Shown here piece by piece: positions 43,858 through 51,533 of a stretch of DNA of 64,000 nucleotides; the first letter of the stretch is position 1; every line of letters begins with the position of its first letter. The position numbers and the translations under genes were made by a program. The notes beneath the pieces are model-generated. The model ran no database searches. It saw nothing but the letters and a program-made list of their open reading frames with translations, and was not told the origin of the DNA. The stretch is from the NCBI GenBank assembly GCA_004359425.1, contig PTEU01000002.1:1036789-1100788 (forward strand), given 5' to 3'. This stretch comes from Ideonella sp. MAG2 (GTDB taxonomy: Bacteria; Pseudomonadota; Gammaproteobacteria; Burkholderiales; Burkholderiaceae_C).

Positions 43858-45218
43858 AATCCCCAGAACTGCTGCTGCCCGCCGGCTCACTCGCCAAGAT
43901 GCGGGCCGCCTATGACTTTGGCGCCGACGCCGTTTACGCGGGCCAACCCCGCTATTCGCTGCGCGCCCGGAATAACGAATTCCGCTTGGAGCAAATCGGC
44001 CAGGGCATTGCTGAAGCCCATGCCCGGGGCAAGAAGTTCTTTGTCACCAGCAACCTGATTGCCCACAACGACAAGGTGCGCACCTACCTGCGCGACATCG
44101 AGCCAGTGATCGCGCTCAAGCCCGATGCGCTGATCATGGCCGACCCTGGCCTCATCATGCAGGTGCGTGAAAAGTGGCCCGAGGTCGACATTCACCTCTC
44201 TGTGCAGGCCAACACCACCAACTGGGCCACGGTCAAGTTCTGGCAGAAGCTGGGCGTGCGCCGCATCATCCTCTCGCGCGAGCTGAGCCTGGATGAGATC
44301 GACGGCATTCGCAACGAGTGCCCCGACATGGAGCTGGAGGTTTTTGTGCACGGCGCCCTGTGCATCGCCTACTCGGGCCGCTGCTTGCTGAGCGGCTATT
44401 TCAACCGCCGCGACCCCAACCAAGGCACCTGCACCAACGCCTGCCGCTGGGAATATGGCACCCAGGCCGCCACAGAAAACTCCGCCAGCGGCGAAGCCAT
44501 TCCTGTGGCCAAGCTGGACAGCGACTTCAACTTCGGCGAAGCCGCGGCCGAGGCCGAAAGCAATTTCTCCACCTGTGGCAGCGGTGAGCGCCACCCGGCG
44601 GCCGACCGCATCTACCTGCTGGAAGAAAAGGGCCGCCCAGGCGAGCTCATGCCCATCATGGAAGATGAGCACGGCACCTACATCATGAACAGCAAAGACC
44701 TGCGCGCGGTGGAGCATGTCGAGCGCTTGGCCAAGATCGGGGTCGATTCCCTGAAGATCGAAGGCCGCACCAAGAGCCTGTACTACGTGGCCCGCACTGC
44801 CCAGGTCTATCGCCGGGCCATTGATGACGCCGTGGCTGGTCGCCCCTTCAACCCCGAGTTGTTGATGGAGCTGGAAGGCCTGGCCAACCGCGGCTACACC
44901 GGCGGCTTGCTGGAGCGCCGACCCGCCAACGACTACCAGAACTACATCAGCGGCCACTCCGAGCTGCACCGCAGCCACTTTGTGGGCGAGGTGCGCAGCG
45001 TGCGCGAAGACGGCTGGGTCGAAGTCGAGACCAAGAACAAGTTCTCGGTCGGCGACCGCATCGAAGTCATCCACCCCAGCGGCAACCGCGTGGTGGAGCT
45101 GAACGAAATGCGTAACCTGGACAATGAGCCGGTGCAGGTCGCACAGGGCAGCCCCGTGCGGGTCTGGGTGCCGCTGGGGGTGCCGTCGGAAGGGGCGCTG
45201 CTTGCGCGTTTGTTGTAA
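43854..45218 (+). CDS. trhP: U32 family protein TrhP (YegQ), tRNA U34 hydroxylation
   Basis: 454 residues. MKSPELLLPAGSLAKMRAAYDFGADAVYAG is the U32 N-terminus. The signature EVFVHGALCIAYSGRCLLSGYFNRRDPNQGTC, with its Cys cluster, is complete. The C-terminal beta domain ends GVPSEGALLARLL. Members of this group convert U34 to 5-hydroxyuridine using prephenate-linked chemistry. It is translationally coupled to the ligase upstream. Confidence 0.88.
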   Translation: MKSPELLLPAGSLAKMRAAYDFGADAVYAGQPRYSLRARNNEFRLEQIGQGIAEAHARGKKFFVTSNLIAHNDKVRTYLRDIEPVIALKPDALIMADPGLIMQVREKWPEVDIHLSVQANTTNWATVKFWQKLGVRRIILSRELSLDEIDGIRNECPDMELEVFVHGALCIAYSGRCLLSGYFNRRDPNQGTCTNACRWEYGTQAATENSASGEAIPVAKLDSDFNFGEAAAEAESNFSTCGSGERHPAADRIYLLEEKGRPGELMPIMEDEHGTYIMNSKDLRAVEHVERLAKIGVDSLKIEGRTKSLYYVARTAQVYRRAIDDAVAGRPFNPELLMELEGLANRGYTGGLLERRPANDYQNYISGHSELHRSHFVGEVRSVREDGWVEVETKNKFSVGDRIEVIHPSGNRVVELNEMRNLDNEPVQVAQGSPVRVWVPLGVPSEGALLARLL

Positions 45219-45394
45219 GTGCTCGTGGGCTGCAGCGCTGAAATTCGAAGTAATTTTGTTCGCAGTATGAGCTACCTGGCTGCGTTGTAAACGCTCGCGA
45301 TGCCGTTGGGCATCGCTGTGCTTTGCGCCTTACCATGCAGCTCACCTCGGAAGCTCTTCCACTCCCATTTCAAGTTGACCTGCGAAACACCACG

Positions 45395-46282
45395 ATGAAG
45401 CTCTCTGTCTCGATAAAGCCAGATGCTGACGGGTTCACCGGACGCGAGTGTCCGACCTGTGAGCGCTACTTCAAAATCAAGACTGGAACCGGCGTTCCTG
45501 GACTAACGACTTGCCATTGCCCGTACTGCAATCACATCGGCCCGCACACCGAGTTCTGGACGAAGCAGCAGATCAACTACGCCCGCTCAGTGGCCATCAA
45601 CAAGGTTTCGAGTCAGCTGCTCTCGCAGCTGAAGAAGATGGAGAGGCGTCCGGACCCGCGAGCACCGTTTTCTATCGGAATCAGGGTCAAAGGCAACCCC
45701 ACGCCAATAGCCTACTACTCCGAGCACCAACTCGAGGAGCGAGTCACCTGCAATGCGTGCACGTTGGAGTACACAATCTACGGTGCCTTCGGCTATTGCC
45801 CGGACTGTGGGGTTCACAACTCCGCTCAGATCGCCGGAGCCAATTTCGACTTGGTGCTGAAAACATTGGATCTCGCCAAGACCGCTGCTGCCGAGATACA
45901 AACGAAGCTAGTTGAGAACGCGCTTGAAGATGCGGTTTCTTGCTTCGATGGCTTCGGCCGAGAACATTGCGCAAATCAACCCTACAAAATCTCTTTTCAA
46001 AACATTGACGCCGCGAGAGACAAGATTCAGCGAGAGCATCATTTTGACCTCTCCGCAGTATTGACAGCTCCCGACTGGAAGTTCGTCTCTGACCAGTTTC
46101 AGAAACGGCACCTGTTAGCTCACAAGCTCGGCATCATTGACTCAGAGTTTGTGGCGAAAACTGGCTGCCCACCAAGCCTTCAAGGTCGCAAAGTAACGAT
46201 ATCGGAGTCTGATGTCCGAGCACTCATCACGCACCTGAGGGCTATGGCAAATGCCCTTCACACCAGCGTCGCGCGGGTCTAA
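45395..46282 (+). CDS. Zinc-ribbon protein with possible HEPN-type C-terminus, unknown function
   Basis: 295 residues from MKLSVSIKPDADGFTGRECPTC; upstream starts at 45335 (ATG) and 45323 (TTG) are possible and none has a clear ribosome site. There are two zinc-binding clusters: CPTC...CPYC (about 20-50) and CNAC...CPDC (about 125-150). After a helical stretch, FQKRHLLAHKLGIIDSEFV contains an R-x4-H pattern and context seen in HEPN ribonuclease-like domains. GC is lower than in the flanks. It is a stand-alone gene, possibly defence-related; that is inference. Confidence 0.6.
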   Translation: MKLSVSIKPDADGFTGRECPTCERYFKIKTGTGVPGLTTCHCPYCNHIGPHTEFWTKQQINYARSVAINKVSSQLLSQLKKMERRPDPRAPFSIGIRVKGNPTPIAYYSEHQLEERVTCNACTLEYTIYGAFGYCPDCGVHNSAQIAGANFDLVLKTLDLAKTAAAEIQTKLVENALEDAVSCFDGFGREHCANQPYKISFQNIDAARDKIQREHHFDLSAVLTAPDWKFVSDQFQKRHLLAHKLGIIDSEFVAKTGCPPSLQGRKVTISESDVRALITHLRAMANALHTSVARV

Positions 46283-46316
46283 CCCTTCTGCGTGACAGGG
46301 CTGTCGCAGAAGGGTT
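46281..46316. terminator. Very stable stem-loop at the end of the zinc-ribbon gene
   Basis: AACCCTTCTGCG and CGCAGAAGGGTT pair perfectly, with an inner GACAGGGCTGTC hairpin, so nearly the whole 36 bases are in stem. The TAA stop codon is part of it. There is no T run, so it may be a terminator, an mRNA end protector or a REP-like unit. Confidence 0.5.
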
Positions 46317-46468
46317 ATCGAGTTGACCAGGCATCGGCTCTGAACCAAATGGGGACGTTGGCGCTTTGTGGATGGGCTGGGAGAGACAGACTGCATTTCT
46401 ACAGATGGGCTGGATGACAGGCTCGAATCTGTCGCCGCCTGGCCCGCTGTGGCTTGGCCTTCTAAGGC

Positions 46469-47599
46469 TCACCCCAACCGCATGCGCCCGGCATAGCCGG
46501 TCATCTCCAGATAACCCAAACCTAAGCGTTCGCCGCTGGGCTTGCTCAAGCTGGCTACGCCCTCCCAGTAGCGCATGCCCGTGCTCATGCGGGCGTCCAC
46601 CTCTTGGGCGTCGAGCAGGGCACTCAGTTTGAACTCGCCCGCAGGGCATTGGATCAACCAGGCCACCGGGTACTCGGCACTGCTGCCGGCGCTGCGCCAG
46701 TGGCGCAGGGGCTGTAGGCGCACCTCGCTGGGCGCAAAGTTGCGCTGCACACCTTGGCTGCTGCGCCAACTGCCACCGCTCCACAAGGTCGAGCCATCGG
46801 CCCGCCGCAGGCGAAACACCGTCAGGGCGCTGCCATCCAAGAGGTTGATGCCGGCCCAGTCCCAGCCCACCGCTTGCTCTTGCGGGGCGCTGGGGTCGCC
46901 CAGCAATTGGTCGCTCCATTCTTGATCCAGCCACGACAGGCCTAGTAGATCCTGCGTCTGCCCGCCCAGGCGCAGGCTGGCTTGGGTGCGCATCTGCACT
47001 TGGCTGTAATAGTGGCTGAACTGGTCCGCGCCTGGCCCCTTTTTGGAGAGCCCGTCCACGCCCTGCAGCAAGACGGGTTGCGGGCACTGCAGCGTCAGCT
47101 CCAAGGCAAAGCGCTGCCCGTGGCTCTGGCCTTGAAACCGCGCCACGTAACGGCTTGGGCCTGCCGCCGCGTCACCCTCGCTGGTCTCGCGGCGCAGCAG
47201 CCAGTCGCGCATCTGCACATGGCAGTCGCCTTCTCGGGCCTCAGCCACGCGGGGATAGGCCCGCGCCAAGCGTTGGTCATGCAGCAGTTGGCCTTGGCGC
47301 AGGTCGCTCAAAGCGGCATGGCCGATCAAGACTTGGCGTGCAGCCAAGGCGCTGGGATGGCCGGCAGGCGCCGGGCCCTGGACCCGGAAGAAGGTCAGCT
47401 GATAACCGAACGCAGGGGAGGCAGCCGGGTTAGTCGCGTCCGCCAAGGCGTGCAGCACGCCCGTCAAGTACCACCATTCCAAACGGGTGTGAGGGTGGGC
47501 GCCAAAGTCACGGGGGAACTGCAGGCGCGGTGCGTTGCTGGCCCAGCCTGGGGTGCCAGGCAGGGCGGCCAAGGCCAAAAAGCTGCGACGGGGAATCAC
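46469..47599 (-). CDS. AttH/CrtC lipocalin-like secreted protein
   Basis: 376 residues from a GTG (VIPRRSFLALAALPGTPGWAS) that overlaps the FtsX stop as GTGA, with GGAGG just upstream. The twin-arginine-like RRSFLALA suggests export. HTRLEWWYLTGVL, FGYQLTFFR, QEWSDQLL and VGWDWAGINLLDGSALTVFRLR are hallmarks of the AttH/hydroxyneurosporene-dehydratase-like (CrtC) lipocalin fold. With the ATPase and FtsX genes it forms an AttEFGH-like set. The track's 452-codon version runs into the permease gene and is rejected. Confidence 0.85.
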   Translation of the reverse strand: MIPRRSFLALAALPGTPGWASNAPRLQFPRDFGAHPHTRLEWWYLTGVLHALADATNPAASPAFGYQLTFFRVQGPAPAGHPSALAARQVLIGHAALSDLRQGQLLHDQRLARAYPRVAEAREGDCHVQMRDWLLRRETSEGDAAAGPSRYVARFQGQSHGQRFALELTLQCPQPVLLQGVDGLSKKGPGADQFSHYYSQVQMRTQASLRLGGQTQDLLGLSWLDQEWSDQLLGDPSAPQEQAVGWDWAGINLLDGSALTVFRLRRADGSTLWSGGSWRSSQGVQRNFAPSEVRLQPLRHWRSAGSSAEYPVAWLIQCPAGEFKLSALLDAQEVDARMSTGMRYWEGVASLSKPSGERLGLGYLEMTGYAGRMRLG

Positions 47600-50358
47600 C
47601 AGTCCTCCTTCACAGATTGCACTGCCGCCTTGCTGGCCGCTTGGCGGGCCGCCAGCAGGGCTGACAACACGCCGGCGGTGAACACCGTGAGCAACAAGAC
47701 CAGGAGTCGCGGCCAGGGCAGGCTCATGTCCATGCTCCAGTGAAAGCTCTGCGGATTCACCACCCAGATCAGCACGGCGCTCAGGCCCAGGCCCAATCCC
47801 AGCCCGGCCAAACAGCCCACGCCGCACAGCAAGGCGGACTCCAGCGCGAGCAGGCGCAAGACGCCCGCGCGGGTCAAGCCCAAATGCAGCAGCAGGCCGA
47901 ACTCCCGCTTGCGCGCCAGCACTTGCGCCGATTGACTGGCGGCAATGCCAAACACACCAATGGCCAAAGTCACGGCCTGCAGCCAGACAGTCACCGCAAA
48001 GCTGCGGTCAAAAACTTTCATCGACACCTCACGCAGCTCTTGGCTGTCTGCCATCTCGATGTCCTCGGGCTGGGCCGCCAGCGCGCGCAAAGCCGCTTGG
48101 GCTTGGCGGCTGGTCTGGCCCGGCGCCAGCCAAATCTTCACCTCGTTGATGCGCTGATCTTGCGTCCAGGCTTGGTAGGCGTCCAGCGGCATCCAGGCCG
48201 CGCCGCTTTGGCGGGCATAGTCGCGCCAAACACCGCGCACAAAGACCTTGAGCGGGGGCAGGCCTGGGCGCAGGTGCATCTCTGTGGTGTCGCCGGGCTT
48301 GAGCTGCAAGCTGTCGCGCAGGGCCTCGCTGATGTAGACCGGTATCTGGCATAGGAGCCTGTCGGACTTGGGGAGTGTCGGCTGCAAATCGGCCGCAGCG
48401 GCCCATTTCTCACCGCCTTCTTGCCCCATAGCTGGGCTATGGGGCTGCGAACTCGGCAAGAACTGGTCTCGCTGGGGCCGATTTTCGCGATCGACACCCC
48501 AAGCCCGACAGGCTCCTAGCGGCGCTGTGGTGGGCGCCAGGGCTTGGGCCAAAGGCAGTTGCGCCTCATCCACCTGCTTGGCCAGCAAGGCGAAACGCTG
48601 GCCACCCATCAGCACCTCGTCGCTGCGTTGGTGCTCGACCGCTTGCACCACGCTGCTGGAGCGCAAGGCGGCCAAGAATTCAGGTGGCAAGGGCGCATGC
48701 AGGCTGGCGCCACCTTGCTGAACTTGCAGGCTGGAGCGCAGGTAGAGGTCCGCCGGCAGCATGTGGTGCAGCCACTGGGTGAGGGAGTCTCTGAAGCTGC
48801 CCACCATCACCAGCATGGCGACCGACAAGCTCAGGCTCACCAGCACCCCGGCCAGGGCGCGGCTGGCTTCGCCCGCTTGGTCTCGGGCCCGTTCCTCCAC
48901 CAGCAAGACCAAGGCGTGGCGTTGCGAGCCGGGCCAGCGGCGCAGCAGCACGAGGGCGCCCCGCACGCCCCAGGGCACGCAGGCAATGCCGCCCAGCAGC
49001 ATGCACAACATGGCGGCATAAGCGGCCAGCGGGACGTCTGCCAGCGGCCAGGTCTTGGGCGGTGGTGGCACCATCGCCAAGCCCAGGCCCAAGAGCAGCA
49101 ACACCGGCCCCAAAGCGCTGTGTGTGGATAGGCCGCTGCTGCTTCCAAGGCCTTTCAACACCTGCGCCACCGGCATGCGCCGCACCGTCAGTGCGGGCAG
49201 GGCAGCACTGAGCAGGCTCAGTGCCAAGCCCAGCCCGCCAAACAACCCGGCCGCAGCCCAAGGCCCTTGCGCCAAGCTCATGCCGGCGGATAGGTGGCCC
49301 AGGCCCAAATTGGCGCCCAAGGCCTGCAAGGCCCATTGCGCGGTGGCCCAGCCCAAGGCCAGGCCCAACACACTGCCCAAGCCACCCAAGAGCGCTGCTT
49401 CCAGCAGCACCAGACGGGCACGCTCGGCCCCCGTCATGCCCAGCACACCCAGCAGGGCCCACTGCGGCAAGCGCTGCGCCACGGACAAGCTCATCACCGC
49501 AAATACCAAAAAGCTGCCCGTGAACAAGGCCATCAGCGAAAGCATGCTGAGGTTGACTCGATAGGCCCGGGTGATGTCGCGCATGCGTTGGCCTTCATCC
49601 GGCGGCGGCGCAGCGCTGACGCCCTCAGGCCAACGCTGCCGGGCCAACCAGCGCTCCGCGTCCACGCCAGTCACCAAGCGCACATCCACGCGGTCGAGCC
49701 GACCCAGCTTGCCCAGCAGCACTTGGGCGGCGGCAATGTCCAGCACGGCCAAGGGTGAGCCCGCTGCGGTGTTGGCTGGGCCTAGGCTGAAAGTGTGGCT
49801 GTGCGCCTGGCCGCTGTCGGCCTGAGCGGCACGCAGGCTCACCGTCTGAGCCTGGCCCCCCAGCTTCTGCAGCGCGGCGGGGTTGAGTGAAAGCTGTTGC
49901 GGATCCAGCCCTGCCAGCGGGTTGGTGGGGGCGCTGCCCGCAGCAGGTGCCTGAGGCAGCAAGGCGGGGTTGAGGGCCGCACCCTGCAGCACATCCCAGC
50001 CGATCACCCGCAGGCTGAAGGGCTTGCCTTGCGGATCTTGCACATCTTGCGCCAAGGCTTGGCCTTCCAAGATGGGTGAGGCCAGTTGCACGTCTGGGTC
50101 GGCCGCCAAGCTGGCCAACAGCGTTTCAGCCAGGCCCTTTGCGGCGTCAGAGTGCAGCACCACATCGGGCTGGCCCTGCAGGCTGGTGGCGGCGCTGGAG
50201 AACTCCGCCAAGGCGGTGCTGTTGAGCAGATGAACGGCAAAGCCCAGCGCCACGCCCAGCACGATGGCCAGCAAGGCCAGTAATTGCCGCCCGGCCTGGT
50301 AGCGCAGCGCTGGCCAGCTCAGCTGGGCAAAGTGGCTCAGTGAGCGGGCAAGACCCAT
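47596..50358 (-). CDS. FtsX-family ABC permease carrying an in-frame MITE insertion
   Basis: 920 residues; relatives of this double-FtsX type have ~850-865. There is an N-terminal membrane helix (LLALLAIVLGVALGFAVHLL), a periplasmic domain, and two FtsX four-helix blocks. In the second periplasmic domain ~55 residues (from about CRAWGVDRENRPQRDQ to LPKSDRLLC) are encoded by MITE-like element B and have no counterpart in the family. The reading frame is kept because element plus duplication is 165 bases. The 5' end overlaps the ATPase gene by 22 bases. It may be impaired. Confidence 0.85.
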   Translation of the reverse strand: MGLARSLSHFAQLSWPALRYQAGRQLLALLAIVLGVALGFAVHLLNSTALAEFSSAATSLQGQPDVVLHSDAAKGLAETLLASLAADPDVQLASPILEGQALAQDVQDPQGKPFSLRVIGWDVLQGAALNPALLPQAPAAGSAPTNPLAGLDPQQLSLNPAALQKLGGQAQTVSLRAAQADSGQAHSHTFSLGPANTAAGSPLAVLDIAAAQVLLGKLGRLDRVDVRLVTGVDAERWLARQRWPEGVSAAPPPDEGQRMRDITRAYRVNLSMLSLMALFTGSFLVFAVMSLSVAQRLPQWALLGVLGMTGAERARLVLLEAALLGGLGSVLGLALGWATAQWALQALGANLGLGHLSAGMSLAQGPWAAAGLFGGLGLALSLLSAALPALTVRRMPVAQVLKGLGSSSGLSTHSALGPVLLLLGLGLAMVPPPPKTWPLADVPLAAYAAMLCMLLGGIACVPWGVRGALVLLRRWPGSQRHALVLLVEERARDQAGEASRALAGVLVSLSLSVAMLVMVGSFRDSLTQWLHHMLPADLYLRSSLQVQQGGASLHAPLPPEFLAALRSSSVVQAVEHQRSDEVLMGGQRFALLAKQVDEAQLPLAQALAPTTAPLGACRAWGVDRENRPQRDQFLPSSQPHSPAMGQEGGEKWAAAADLQPTLPKSDRLLCQIPVYISEALRDSLQLKPGDTTEMHLRPGLPPLKVFVRGVWRDYARQSGAAWMPLDAYQAWTQDQRINEVKIWLAPGQTSRQAQAALRALAAQPEDIEMADSQELREVSMKVFDRSFAVTVWLQAVTLAIGVFGIAASQSAQVLARKREFGLLLHLGLTRAGVLRLLALESALLCGVGCLAGLGLGLGLSAVLIWVVNPQSFHWSMDMSLPWPRLLVLLLTVFTAGVLSALLAARQAASKAAVQSVKEDW
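48355..48515. mobile_element. MITE-like element B inside the permease gene
   Basis: 161 bases with 19-base inverted ends GAGCCTGTCGGACTTGGGG and CCCCAAGCCCGACAGGCTC (one mismatch). It is flanked by ATAG on the left and CTAG on the right. Inside is a second palindrome, GCCCCATAGCTGGGCTATGGGGC-like. It has no transposase and resembles short non-autonomous elements mobilised by IS5-group enzymes. Confidence 0.82.
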
Positions 50359-51008
50359 GGGCGGATTCCCTTCTCGTCCAGCCGCAGCGCGCGGTCAGCG
50401 CGGCCTGCGGCCTGCTCGGAATGGGTGACCAGCAAGCAGGCGGCGCCTTCAGCCCGCACTTGGGTGAGCAGCAGGTCCATCACCTCGCGGGCATGGCGGG
50501 CGTCCAGATTGCCCGTGGGTTCATCGGCCAGGATCAGGGCGGGCTTGTGCACCAAGGCCCGCGCAATGGCCACCCGCTGCAATTGGCCGCCGGAGAGCTG
50601 ACGCGGTATGCGGGCGCCTAAGTCTCCCAGCCCGACGGCGTTCAGCATGGCTCGCACCCGGGCGGGGTCTGGCCTGTGCAGCAGCAGCAAGGGCAGGGCG
50701 ACGTTCTGCGCCACAGTCAGGTGGGGCAAGACATGAAAGGCCTGGAACACAAAGCCTAACTTGGCGCGCCGCAACTCGGCCCGTCCTGCTTCATCCAGTG
50801 TGGCGAGGTCTTGGCCGTCGATCTCGATGGCACCCGCATCGGGCTCGTCCAGCCCGGCCAGGCAATTGAGCAGCGTTGACTTGCCCGTGCCCGACTCGCC
50901 CAGCAAGGCCACCAACTCGCCACGCACCAGCGTTAGATCGACGGCTCGAAACACGGCGCTGTCGCCATAAGCTTTGGCCAGACCTTCGGCGCGCAGGAGA
51001 GGAGTCAT
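50337..51008 (-). CDS. LolD/AttE-like ABC ATPase
   Basis: 223 residues from MTPLLRAEGLAKAYGDSAVF; the TTG at 51026 is less likely. Walker A GESGTGKST, Q-loop FVFQAFHVLPHLT, signature LSGGQLQRVAIARAL, Walker B ALILADEPTGNLD and the His switch VTHS are complete. It energises the FtsX permease, probably for extraction or mechanotransmission at the inner membrane rather than classical transport. Confidence 0.88.
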   Translation of the reverse strand: MTPLLRAEGLAKAYGDSAVFRAVDLTLVRGELVALLGESGTGKSTLLNCLAGLDEPDAGAIEIDGQDLATLDEAGRAELRRAKLGFVFQAFHVLPHLTVAQNVALPLLLLHRPDPARVRAMLNAVGLGDLGARIPRQLSGGQLQRVAIARALVHKPALILADEPTGNLDARHAREVMDLLLTQVRAEGAACLLVTHSEQAAGRADRALRLDEKGIRPWVLPAH

Positions 51009-51163
51009 CTCTGAATTTTCGCCCAAGCCTGCGGGCTTGAATGAGACAACTCCTCACCGGTCGGCTGGTGTGGACTGGCCCGCTGACACCGGTGGAAGCC
51101 AGGCGTCTTCCTTTCAGGGTGCGCCAGGCTTGAACGGCCGTCAAACAGGCATCAAACCAAGCC

Positions 51164-51400
51164 GCAACGATCAGCGGCGGCCTTCGTGCCGCTGGAACTG
51201 CCCACCCAGCGCAACTCAGGGGACATCCGTATCGAGCTGCGCCACAGGGCGACCCTGATCAGCGTGACCTGGCCCGCCACAGCCGCTGTGGAGTACGCGG
51301 CCAGGATGCCGGGGGTGTTGCGATGATCCGCATCGATGGCCTGTGGCTGGCGGCCCAGCCGATGGACATGCGTGCCGGTGCGGACCGCCTGATCCTGGAT
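51164..51400 (+). mobile_element. IS66-family remnant (end of tnpA, start of tnpB)
   Basis: AAFVPLELPTQRNSGDIRIELRHRATLISVTWPATAA is the C-terminus of an IS66 TnpA; its TGA overlaps ATG 51323 of MIRIDGLWLAAQPMDMRAGADRL, the typical IS66 TnpB N-terminus. After that the similarity stops. No TnpC or terminal repeats are present. It is a decayed or deleted insertion upstream of the acyltransferase gene. The 51009-51163 stretch shows nothing else. Confidence 0.8.
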
Positions 51401-51533
51401 CACCTGACGTACTACAGGATCGAGCAGTCGGGCACGGTGCGAATGAGGCCCATGAGATTCCCGAGGTCGCAATGCATGGATCGGATGTGGCATCAGAAGC
51501 TGGACAATGCGCGGCCGCGAGGAGTCGACTGTC

